The notes under the pieces: model-generated | The model's database searches: none | What the model saw: only the letters and a program-made list of their open reading frames with translations | Told to the model about the DNA's origin: nothing | Made by a program: the position numbers and the translations under genes | Source of the DNA: CAZTHC01 sp964613425 | GTDB lineage: Bacteria; Bacillota; Clostridia; TANB77; CAG-508 | Length of the DNA: 18,530 bases | Reading direction: 5' to 3' | Assembly (NCBI GenBank): GCA_964613425.1 | Contig: CAZTHC010000023.1 | Coordinates: 1 to 18,530 of the forward strand | Shown: positions 1 to 7,190 of the stretch, piece after piece | Position numbering within the stretch: the stretch's first letter is position 1 | Layout of the letters: every line of letters starts with the position of its first letter

Positions 1-4
1 AGAG

Positions 5-871
5 TTGTTTAGATTTGAAAGAGAATTTAAGATTAAAAAAATAAAAACAGAAGAGCTAGAGGAAGCATTAAAAAATATTCCCGCATTAATAATAATTAAT
101 GAAGACGATATTGATATGGATATTATTGAATTATGTAATAAAATTAGACAAAATGAGGATAATAGTATAACTCCTATTATTGTTATTTCTTCTAATAACC
201 AAAAGGAACACAGAATAGAAATAATGCAAACAGCAGTAGAGTACTATTTGTTAAAGCCTGTAGATTTAGATGTTTTTTATTATATGATAAAAAATGTTAT
301 AAGACTTATGTATGCAAATAGAAGAGTAAGCCCATTAACTGGATTACCAGGGAATGTTCAAATTCAAGCAGAAATGAAAAAACGTTTTCTAAATAAAGAG
401 AAATTTCTAGTATTATATTTTGATTTAGATAATTTTAAAGCATATAATGATGTATATGGATTTTCAAAAGGAGACGAAATAATTAAATTCACAGCTAGAA
501 CAATAACAAAATGTACACATACAGAAGAGTGTATAGATGGATTTGTCGGGCATATTGGTGGAGATGATTTCGTTGCAATAATGAGTGCAGATATAGATTA
601 TGAAAAAATATGTAAATGTATAATATCTGAATTTGATACAAATGTATTAAATTATTTCAATGAATTAGATGTAAAAAGAGGGTATGTCGAAGTTGCAAAC
701 AGAAAAGGAATAATAGAGCAATTTCCATTAACATCAATTTCTATTGGAGCTGTAGTGGTGGAAGAAAATAGATTTAAAAATATATTAGAAATTGGAGAAA
801 TAAGTGCACAAGTAAAGCATATAGCAAAAACAATAATGGGAAGCTGTTATGTAGTGGATAAAAGGAAATAA
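5..871 (+). CDS. GGDEF-domain protein with degenerate receiver domain (5' end cut by window)
   Basis: This is probably the 3' part of a longer gene: the frame is open to the window edge and the only start here is a TTG with no visible ribosome site. Residues 1-100 look like a CheY-type receiver. The lysine of the KP motif is present (K84), but the position expected for the phosphorylated aspartate reads Asn (N32 in LIIINEDD), so phosphorylation is unlikely. Residues ~108-285 form a GGDEF domain, which makes cyclic di-GMP from two GTP. The substrate loop DLDNFK..ND is kept, GHxxGD reads GFSKGD, and the signature is GGDDF (185-189) instead of GGDEF. No RxxD inhibitory site precedes it. Whether it still makes c-di-GMP is unclear; it could be a sensor or scaffold. 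A terminator follows 28 bases after the stop. Confidence 0.8.
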   Translation: MFRFEREFKIKKIKTEELEEALKNIPALIIINEDDIDMDIIELCNKIRQNEDNSITPIIVISSNNQKEHRIEIMQTAVEYYLLKPVDLDVFYYMIKNVIRLMYANRRVSPLTGLPGNVQIQAEMKKRFLNKEKFLVLYFDLDNFKAYNDVYGFSKGDEIIKFTARTITKCTHTEECIDGFVGHIGGDDFVAIMSADIDYEKICKCIISEFDTNVLNYFNELDVKRGYVEVANRKGIIEQFPLTSISIGAVVVEENRFKNILEIGEISAQVKHIAKTIMGSCYVVDKRK

Positions 872-898
872 ATATTATATATAAAATATATTACATTA

Positions 899-926
899 AA
901 TAGGCGTATTGCATACGCCTATTTTT
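899..926 (+). terminator. Rho-independent terminator after the GGDEF gene
   Basis: A perfect 11-bp stem (899-909 with 913-923) closes on a 3-base TGC loop and runs into a short T-run. It separates the GGDEF gene from cwlD. Confidence 0.9.
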
Positions 927-1001
927 TGATTAAAAAATGTAGAAATTAGTTCTATATTTTGCTTTTTTTCATATAAATATTAACGGATAGGTGAAATTTA
1001 T

Positions 1002-1715
1002 ATGATTATTTTGAAAAGAAAAAGAGTTATTTTTGTTTTAAGTTGTGTGGCGGTGTCTATTTTGGGCATTTCAATATTTAAATTAAGTGAAAATAAAAAG
1101 ACTGTAACAACTGTTGCATTGCCAGTTTCAAATAAAGTAATTGTTCTAGATGCAGGTCATGGAGTTCCAGATGAAGGAGCAGAAAGTAGCAATGGGACAA
1201 CAGAAGCGGAGAGTAATTTAAAAATTACATTAAAGGTGCAGAATTTACTAGAGCAAAGTGGAGCTACTGTTATTCTTACTCGTTCAGATGAAAATGCTAT
1301 TTATGATTTGGATTCAAAAACGCTAAAGCAGAAAAAAATTTCAGATATAAAAAACAGAGTTAAAATAGGAAATGAAAGCAGTGCAGATATATTTGTTTCA
1401 ATTCATTTAAATAAAATTCCGCAACAGCAATACTGGGGCTGGCAAACATTTTATAAAGATGGAAACTCAGAAGGAATAAGGTTAGCTAAAAGTATTCAGA
1501 ATAGCTTAAATGAAACTATACAGAGAGATAACAAAAGAGTTTCAATGAAAATAGATAACGTGTATATTATTAAACATGTAGAGATACCAACAGCAATTGT
1601 AGAATGTGGTTTTTTATCTAATCCAGAAGAAGAAAAATTGTTATTGCAAGATGAATATCAAGATAAATTAGCATGGGGAATTTATTGCGGAATAATGCAG
1701 TATTTTTATAATTAA
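1002..1715 (+). CDS. cwlD: N-acetylmuramoyl-L-alanine amidase CwlD (sporulation cortex)
   Basis: A zinc amidase of the Amidase_3 family. In spore formers CwlD strips the peptide from muramic acid so that muramic-delta-lactam, the mark read by germination enzymes, can be made in the cortex. The protein is 237 residues, about the usual CwlD size. A basic N-terminus and one hydrophobic segment (about residues 8-27) anchor or export it. Zinc and catalytic residues are visible: H53 in DAGHG, E68, H135 in SIHLN and E201 in VECGFLSN. The start is ATG with GATAGGTGAA 7-16 bases upstream. Its place after a terminator suggests its own promoter, possibly a sporulation sigma factor, but I found no convincing match. 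A vegetative amidase of the same fold is the alternative; size and single-domain layout favour CwlD. Confidence 0.88.
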   Translation: MIILKRKRVIFVLSCVAVSILGISIFKLSENKKTVTTVALPVSNKVIVLDAGHGVPDEGAESSNGTTEAESNLKITLKVQNLLEQSGATVILTRSDENAIYDLDSKTLKQKKISDIKNRVKIGNESSADIFVSIHLNKIPQQQYWGWQTFYKDGNSEGIRLAKSIQNSLNETIQRDNKRVSMKIDNVYIIKHVEIPTAIVECGFLSNPEEEKLLLQDEYQDKLAWGIYCGIMQYFYN

Positions 1716-1720
1716 ATGTT

Positions 1721-1753
1721 CCATAAACAAGTATTTTATGGTAGAATACTTGT
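1721..1753 (+). promoter_or_regulatory. Two mutually exclusive hairpins in the cwlD-addB leader
   Basis: CCATAAA (1721-1727) can pair with TTTATGG (1735-1741), and ACAAGTATT (1727-1735) can pair with AATACTTGT (1745-1753). The two stems share bases 1727 and 1735-1741, so only one can form at a time. The second ends one base before the AGGTG ribosome site of addB (1754-1758). There is no T-run, so it is not an ordinary terminator. A regulatory role is inference only. Confidence 0.35.
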
Positions 1754-1764
1754 AGGTGAAAAGT

Positions 1765-2385
1765 ATGAGCTTACGATTAATATATGGAAGAGCAGGTTGT
1801 GGAAAAACTAGTTTTTGCTTTGAGGATATAAGAGAAAAAATATGCAAAAACGATAAAATTTATATTATAACTCCAGAACAATTTTCTTTTACGGCAGAAA
1901 AAACACTATTAGAAAAATTGAATACTAATAGTGTTATTTCTGCTGAAGTTTTGACTTTTAACCGTATGGCATATAGATTATTTAATGAAGTTTCTGGAAC
2001 AGGAAAAGATAACCTTTCTAAAACTGGCAGAAATATGCTTTTATATAGTATATTAACAAAAAATAAAGGAAGTTTAAAATTCCTAGGAAATACAGATGAA
2101 AATATAGATACAGTTTCAAATATATTAACAGACTTTAAGAAACATGCAATTTCTCAAGCTATGCTAGAAAGTACAATTGCTAACATAGAAGATAAATATT
2201 TAAATACAAAATTACAAGATATAAACTTAATATATAAAAAATATGAAGAATATATACAAAACAATTTTGTTGATGAAGATGATATTTTAACAATAATTGC
2301 AGATAAACTTATAAAAAGTAATATGTTCGCAAATTCAATAGTATATTTAGATGAATTTGTACGGCTTTACACCACAAGAGTATGA
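1765..2385 (+). CDS. addB: AddB (helicase-exonuclease AddAB subunit B), N-terminal fragment before frameshift
   Basis: The N-terminal part of AddB, which with AddA processes double-strand breaks and loads RecA. The Walker A motif GRAGCGKT sits at residues 8-15, followed by the AddB-typical ITPEQFSFTAEKTLL block. I start at ATG 1765 because AGGTG at 1754-1758 is correctly spaced; the GTG at 1756 lies inside that ribosome site. The frame runs correctly to ...IVYLDEF (codon 2356-2358), after which the last eight codons are out of frame and end at a TGA. The family sequence DGF-x-x-FTPqE continues in the +1 frame from base 2360 (YGFTPQEYELI). A single extra base, most simply G2359, explains this. 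It is either a sequencing or assembly error or a real mutation; joined, the protein would be 1112 residues, close to normal AddB. Confidence 0.88.
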   Translation: MSLRLIYGRAGCGKTSFCFEDIREKICKNDKIYIITPEQFSFTAEKTLLEKLNTNSVISAEVLTFNRMAYRLFNEVSGTGKDNLSKTGRNMLLYSILTKNKGSLKFLGNTDENIDTVSNILTDFKKHAISQAMLESTIANIEDKYLNTKLQDINLIYKKYEEYIQNNFVDEDDILTIIADKLIKSNMFANSIVYLDEFVRLYTTRV

Positions 2386-5095
2386 GCTAATTAAAATAAT
2401 TCTAACACAAGCTAAAGAAGTTAATATTACTATATGTACAGATGAAATTATATGTAATGCAGATATAGAAAAAAATATTTTTTATGCAAATAAATTTACT
2501 GCAAATAAATTGATAAATATTGCTAAAATGTGTGATATTGAAATGTTACCCGCTGCATATCTAGATAAACAATATAGATTTAAAACAAAAGAATTAGCTT
2601 TTTTAGAAAAAAGTATGTATGAAAACAGTTATGAGAAATATGAAAATGAAGTTAAAGATATTTCTATGTATTTAGCAAGAAACCCATATTTAGAAGCAGA
2701 ATACGTTGCAAAAAAAATTGTTGAACTTGTACGAGATTGTAATTATAGATATTCTGAAATATCAATAATTACAAATAGTTTAGAAACATATTCAAATTCT
2801 ATAAAAACAATTTTCAAAACATATGGTATACCTGTATTTATAGATGAAAAAAAGGAATTAAATCAAAATATATTAGTTAAATTTGTGCTATCTGTTTTAG
2901 ATATTTTATCTAAAAACTGGTCATATGAGGCAATGTTCAATTATTTAAAATTAGGATTGTTAGATATAGAAACACAAGATATTTATGAATTAGAAAATTA
3001 TTGCTTACACTTTGGAATCAAAGGCGAAAAGTGGGTTGATGATTGGAATTATGAAGTAGAAAATTTAGAAAGATTAAATTATATTAGAAAAAAAATAGTA
3101 GAACCAATAATTAATTTAAAACAAAATATAGGTAAAGTAAAAACTGCAAAGCAAATAACAGTGCAGTTATATACATTTTTGAAGGATAATAAAATAATAG
3201 ATAATTTTAATAATAAAATACAAAACTTTAAAGACAGTGGAGAGCTAGAAATCGCAATGGAATACGAGGCAAGTTTACAAATTTTAATTAACTTATTGGA
3301 TGAACTTGTAACGATATTTAAAGAGAATACGGTAAGTATTCAACATTATAAAGAAATTTTGAAAATTGGAATAAAAAATAGTGACTTAGGAAAAATTCCC
3401 GTATTCGCAGACCAAGTTGTTGTAGGAGATGTTGATAGAACAAGAAGTCATAAGTCTCGAGCAGTATTTGTTTTAGGTTTAAATGATGGTATTTTTCCAA
3501 GTGTTAATAAAAATGAAGGCTTTTTAAATGATATAGATAGAGAAAAATTAAAATTAGTAAATGTAGAAATTGCAAAGACGACAAAAGAAAGAATTTATGA
3601 TGATGAATTCAATATTTATAAAGTACTTACAACAGCAGAAGAAAAGCTTTATTTAACATACTCTTCTACAGATAAAGAAGGAAAAACACAAAGACAATCA
3701 ACAATAATAACTAAAATTAAAAATATTTTTAAAATTGAAGAACAAAGTAATGTTATATGTAATAATGCAGTAATAGGCTTAAAAGATACAACTTTTAATG
3801 ATTTGTTAATTAAATTAAGAAATTTAATGGATGGCGAGAAAATAGAAGATGAATGGATTTATGTATATAACTGGTATAAGAATAGCAATGAGTATAAGGA
3901 AAAATTGGAAAACGCAATAAAAGCATTCAATTATTCAAACAAACCAGAGAAAATTTTAGAAAAAAATATAGAATTAATGTATGGAGATGTATTAAAAACT
4001 AGTGTTTCAAGGCTAGAACAATATAGAAAATGTCCATTTTCATTTTATTTGCAATATGGTTTGAATTTAAAAGAAAGACCACAATATAAGTTACAAGCTA
4101 TAGACACAGGGTCATTTATGCATGAAGTTATTAATAACTTTTTCAATGAAATATCAGCTAAAGACATAAATATAAAACAAATAAATAATGATACTATTGA
4201 AGCAATGGTAAATGAAATTATTAATAATTTATTAAATTTAAATAAAAATTACATTTTTACAAGTAGTGCTAAGTTTGTGAACCTTGTAAAAAAACTTAAG
4301 AAAGTAGTAATAAAGTCTATAAAATATATTGTATACCAATTTTCAATTAGTGATTTTAAGGTTTGGGGAAATGAATTGGAATTTTCAAATAGTTCTCAAT
4401 ATCCTCCAATTACTATAAATTTAGAAAATGGCAAAAGAGTAGAAATTACAGGTAAAATAGATAGAATAGATATTGCAAAAGGTGAGGACGGAAACTATGT
4501 GAGAATTATAGATTATAAATCTTCTGCAAAGAATATAGATTTAAATGAAGTAGTTGCAGGTCTACAAATACAGTTACTAACCTATTTAGATGCAATAACT
4601 AAAATAGAAGATGTATTACCAGCTGGAGTTTTATACTATAATTTATTAGAGCCAATAATAAAGAACAACAGAAATATTACAGAAGAAGAACTAGAGGAAG
4701 AAATTAAGAAAAATTTCAAAATGCAAGGACTAATTTTAGCAGATGTAAATGTAATAAGAATGATGGATAAAACTGTAGACAGTGGATATTCAAGGACAAT
4801 ACCAGTATATTTAGATAAAGACGGAAATGTTAGTCAAAGCAAATCAAGTACTATAAAAAAAGAGGAATTTGAAGCGTTACAAAAACATTTGAATTCTATA
4901 ATTAAAAAGATTTCAAAGGAAATTTTAGGTGGAAATATAAATATTAAGCCATATTACAATACAAAAAATAAGTTGAAACAGTGTGATATGTGTAACTATA
5001 AAAGTGTATGTAATTTTGATGATGCAAAAAACGAGTACTGTTATATTCAACATTTAAAAAAAGAAGAAATTATAAACAAAATAAAAAGTGAATAA
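2351..5095 (+). CDS. addB: AddB, C-terminal part after frameshift (helicase-like and nuclease domains)
   Basis: The continuation of the gene at 1765 in the next frame. True coding resumes at base 2360 (YGFTPQEYEL); the ATG at 2351 is incidental. It includes the inactive UvrD-like helicase body, with the block GDVDRTRSHKSRAVFVLGLNDG near 3427-3492. The C-terminal RecB-type nuclease follows: GSFMHEV, ITGKIDRID and the active-site IIDYKSS (DYK at 4511-4519), then a Q-rich LQIQLLTYLDA stretch. The four cysteines of the AddB iron-sulfur cluster are all present: KCPFSF (Cys codon 4031-4033) and CDMCNYKSVC (4982, 4991 and 5009), so the domain is not decaying. In many Firmicutes addA follows addB; here a uracil-DNA glycosylase follows instead and addA is not in the window. 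Confidence 0.9.
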   Translation: MNLYGFTPQEYELIKIILTQAKEVNITICTDEIICNADIEKNIFYANKFTANKLINIAKMCDIEMLPAAYLDKQYRFKTKELAFLEKSMYENSYEKYENEVKDISMYLARNPYLEAEYVAKKIVELVRDCNYRYSEISIITNSLETYSNSIKTIFKTYGIPVFIDEKKELNQNILVKFVLSVLDILSKNWSYEAMFNYLKLGLLDIETQDIYELENYCLHFGIKGEKWVDDWNYEVENLERLNYIRKKIVEPIINLKQNIGKVKTAKQITVQLYTFLKDNKIIDNFNNKIQNFKDSGELEIAMEYEASLQILINLLDELVTIFKENTVSIQHYKEILKIGIKNSDLGKIPVFADQVVVGDVDRTRSHKSRAVFVLGLNDGIFPSVNKNEGFLNDIDREKLKLVNVEIAKTTKERIYDDEFNIYKVLTTAEEKLYLTYSSTDKEGKTQRQSTIITKIKNIFKIEEQSNVICNNAVIGLKDTTFNDLLIKLRNLMDGEKIEDEWIYVYNWYKNSNEYKEKLENAIKAFNYSNKPEKILEKNIELMYGDVLKTSVSRLEQYRKCPFSFYLQYGLNLKERPQYKLQAIDTGSFMHEVINNFFNEISAKDINIKQINNDTIEAMVNEIINNLLNLNKNYIFTSSAKFVNLVKKLKKVVIKSIKYIVYQFSISDFKVWGNELEFSNSSQYPPITINLENGKRVEITGKIDRIDIAKGEDGNYVRIIDYKSSAKNIDLNEVVAGLQIQLLTYLDAITKIEDVLPAGVLYYNLLEPIIKNNRNITEEELEEEIKKNFKMQGLILADVNVIRMMDKTVDSGYSRTIPVYLDKDGNVSQSKSSTIKKEEFEALQKHLNSIIKKISKEILGGNINIKPYYNTKNKLKQCDMCNYKSVCNFDDAKNEYCYIQHLKKEEIINKIKSE

Positions 5096-5110
5096 AAGAG
5101 GTAATATTAG

Positions 5111-5659
5111 ATGTATGATAATTGGGAAGAACTAGAGCAGAGCGTAAAAGACTGCAAAGGATGCAAATTGTGCACAAACAGAACTAATATAGTATTTGGA
5201 ACAGGAAATAAAAATACAGATATAATGTTCATAGGTGAAGGCCCAGGTGCAGATGAAGATGCACAAGGAATTCCATTCGTTGGGAAAGCAGGACAGCTTA
5301 TGAATATGGCGTTTGATGCAACAGGAATAAAAAGAGAAGAGGTATATATTGCAAACATAGTAAAATGTAGGCCACCAGCAAATAGAAATCCAGAAAAGGA
5401 TGAAGCAACAGCATGTTTGAATTATTTAAGAAATCAAGTTGTTCTAGTAAAGCCTAAAATAATAGTATTACTTGGAAGTGTAGCATTAAAAAATGTTTTA
5501 GGTGAAGAATATGGAATAACAGAAAGCAGAGGCAAATGGATAAATATCAAAGGCATAATGTATATGCCAACATGGCATCCAGCAGCACTTCTAAGAGATG
5601 AAAACAAGAAAATTCAATTTTTTAAAGATTTAAAGGAAGTAAAGAATTTACAAAATTAG
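5111..5659 (+). CDS. udg: Uracil-DNA glycosylase, family 4 (Fe-S type)
   Basis: Removes uracil from DNA, starting base excision repair. Family 4 marks are clear: GEGPGADEDAQG (42-53) followed by PFVGKAGQL (55-63), the active-site block PTWHPAALLR (152-161, H155), and iron-sulfur cysteines C15 and C18 at the N-terminus with C86 and C102 in KCRPPANRNPEKDEATAC. The length (182 residues) is normal. It begins 16 bases after the addB stop with an AGAGG ribosome site at 5097-5101, so it is likely co-transcribed with addB, a sensible DNA-repair pairing. It ends with TAG. Its last codons contain the -35 box of the promoter for the next gene. Confidence 0.93.
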   Translation: MYDNWEELEQSVKDCKGCKLCTNRTNIVFGTGNKNTDIMFIGEGPGADEDAQGIPFVGKAGQLMNMAFDATGIKREEVYIANIVKCRPPANRNPEKDEATACLNYLRNQVVLVKPKIIVLLGSVALKNVLGEEYGITESRGKWINIKGIMYMPTWHPAALLRDENKKIQFFKDLKEVKNLQN

Positions 5660-5675
5660 AAATATGTGATATAAT
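5647..5675 (+). promoter_or_regulatory. SigA-type promoter for the gene at 5708
   Basis: TTTACA (5647-5652), a 17-base spacer and a perfect TATAAT (5670-5675) with an extended -10 TGA just upstream. The -35 lies inside the end of the glycosylase gene. It would give a leader of about 25 bases with GGAGG at 5698-5702. Confidence 0.7.
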
Positions 5676-5707
5676 TTTTATGTTAAGTTGTATAAACGGA
5701 GGTAATT

Positions 5708-6301
5708 ATGGAGCAAAAAGATTTAAAAATTAGCCAAGTTAAAGAATATATTCGAATAATAAAACAGTATAGACCTAATGAAACTTTACCAGATGTAGAT
5801 GAAACATATAATCAGAAAATTGGAGAAGTTATTTCAATATTTAGAGGCAAAAATATTAATTGTAAGGAATCAATGCTTATAGTTGCAATTAACAGAGAAC
5901 TGAATGGTTATAAAGGTACAGCAATTAGAGATTTAAAGAACTGTATAGAATTATTAAAAAGAGAAGAACAACCAAAACAGTTAAGAAAACCAAGTTTTTT
6001 AGAGAGATTACAGATGGACTTGTTTAAACCTCAAGAAGATATTGAAGATGTAGAGAAAAAACAGAAAATAAACCATTATATAAATAAGTATTATGAGACA
6101 AATAGAATAATGAGAAGTTTAGACTTAGATAAACATATAGAAGATATTGTTTTAGCATATATAGAAAGTACACCATATCGAGAACCCCAAAAATCAATAG
6201 AATTTTTGAGAGAAGATATGAAAAATTTAGGCTATTTAGATAAATTAGAAAGCATTGAAAAAAGATTGAATCCAAAAGAAATAGAAATAGATGAACGTTA
6301 A
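5708..6301 (+). CDS. Hypothetical cytoplasmic helical protein
   Basis: I do not recognise this 197-residue protein. It has no signal peptide or membrane segment and is highly charged, with long predicted helices (Lys, Glu, Ile and Asn rich) and no cysteine pair or nucleotide-binding motif. Residues 1-85 and 120-190 look like two helical halves joined by a linker with the segment KPSFLERLQMDLFKP. The start is secure: GGAGG at 5698-5702, five bases before ATG. It has its own promoter at the end of the upstream gene and a strong terminator just after its stop, so it can be expressed as a single-gene unit, perhaps also by read-through from cwlD-addB-udg. Confidence 0.75.
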   Translation: MEQKDLKISQVKEYIRIIKQYRPNETLPDVDETYNQKIGEVISIFRGKNINCKESMLIVAINRELNGYKGTAIRDLKNCIELLKREEQPKQLRKPSFLERLQMDLFKPQEDIEDVEKKQKINHYINKYYETNRIMRSLDLDKHIEDIVLAYIESTPYREPQKSIEFLREDMKNLGYLDKLESIEKRLNPKEIEIDER

Positions 6302-6328
6302 AAGACATTTCAAAAAATGTCTTTTTTT
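6301..6328 (+). terminator. Rho-independent terminator
   Basis: A 10-bp stem (6301-6310 with 6315-6324), a 4-base loop and a run of seven T (6322-6328). It starts in the stop codon of the hypothetical gene at 5708 and closes the cwlD-to-5708 block. Confidence 0.9.
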
Positions 6329-6388
6329 GTCGATGAAAACTGCTTTACAATTTACAAAATTTATATTAATATGTAATCATTAAATTTC

Positions 6389-6402
6389 AAAATTGCAATT
6401 TT
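6389..6402. promoter_or_regulatory. Perfect 14-bp palindrome upstream of the sortase
   Basis: AAAATTGCAATTTT is a perfect palindrome about 80 bases upstream of the sortase ribosome site, in an otherwise structureless A+T leader. It could be an operator, but in A+T-rich DNA such palindromes also arise by chance. Confidence 0.25.
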
Positions 6403-6483
6403 AAAAATTTTTTTCTAAAGATATTTTAATCTTTTAAATTTCCAAAAAACAAACAACTAAATATTACAAGGAGGAAATGCTAT

Positions 6484-7173
6484 GTGATTAGCTATACAAA
6501 GAGAAATGTAAATAGCATAATTCTAGTATTAACTATATTAGTGTATATGTTATTTTGCTTAATTTCAGAAAATGTTAGTGCATTTAATAAACAAAGGAAA
6601 ATGGAATATACTAATGAGATTCAATCAGAATCAAGCATTATAATTGAAAAAAAATCTGTTTTACAAAACAGTACTTCTAAAACCAATAGTACAAATTACA
6701 ATAATGTTAAGCAGACAAATAACGCAATTGTAAATGAAATGAAGCAAACTAATAGTGTAATTGCTAACAAAGTAAAGCAGGAACAGGTACAAATTAATTG
6801 GGAAATTTCAATACCTATTATTAATTTAATTGCACCAGTTCAACAAGGCACGAGTGTAGAAGTAATGAACAAATATGTAGGACATTTTGAGAATACAGGA
6901 GTATGGAATGGAAATGTAGGATTAGCAGCACATAATAGAGGTTATCCTGTAAATTATTTTGCGAATATAAAATCTCTGAAAATAGGTGACAAAATAATAT
7001 ATAAGTATAACGGAGAACAAAGAGAATATGAAGTTACTACAATTTCAATTATAACAGATGAAGATTGGTCGTATTTGAAAAATACAAATGATAATAGAAT
7101 AACACTAATTACGTGTGTAGAAGATAAACCAGCCTATAGAAGATGTATTCAGGCTATTCAAAAAACAAATTAA
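6484..7173 (+). CDS. Sortase (class D-like transpeptidase)
   Basis: A membrane-anchored cysteine transpeptidase that cuts LPxTG-type signals and attaches surface proteins to the wall. Residues 10-33 are the signal anchor. Residues 35-105 are a polar linker with two copies of an 11-residue unit (KQTNxxIxNx-). The catalytic domain runs from about 106 to 229: IPIINLIAPV, H150 in GLAAHNRG, C211 in TLITC, and the arginine at R219/R220. The start is unusual. AAGGAGG (6468-6474) is best spaced for ATG 6482, but that ATG is followed at once by TGA. The correct frame opens at the overlapping GTG 6484, which keeps the whole anchor; other internal ATGs would cut it. The next gene is a likely substrate, the usual sortase layout. 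Confidence 0.9.
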   Translation: MISYTKRNVNSIILVLTILVYMLFCLISENVSAFNKQRKMEYTNEIQSESSIIIEKKSVLQNSTSKTNSTNYNNVKQTNNAIVNEMKQTNSVIANKVKQEQVQINWEISIPIINLIAPVQQGTSVEVMNKYVGHFENTGVWNGNVGLAAHNRGYPVNYFANIKSLKIGDKIIYKYNGEQREYEVTTISIITDEDWSYLKNTNDNRITLITCVEDKPAYRRCIQAIQKTN

Positions 7174-7190
7174 AGAAAGGTAGATGTAAA

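Noticed and set aside
951..978. SigE-type sporulation promoter for cwlD (TATATT ... CATATAAAT)
   Set aside because: The -10-like CATATAAA is plausible, but the spacing to the upstream box is about 11 bases, shorter than expected for SigE, so I did not list it.
6344..6372. SigA promoter for the sortase (TTTACA, 17 bases, TAATAT)
   Set aside because: The -10 matches only four of six positions, and several similar A+T hexamers lie nearby, so no one choice can be defended.
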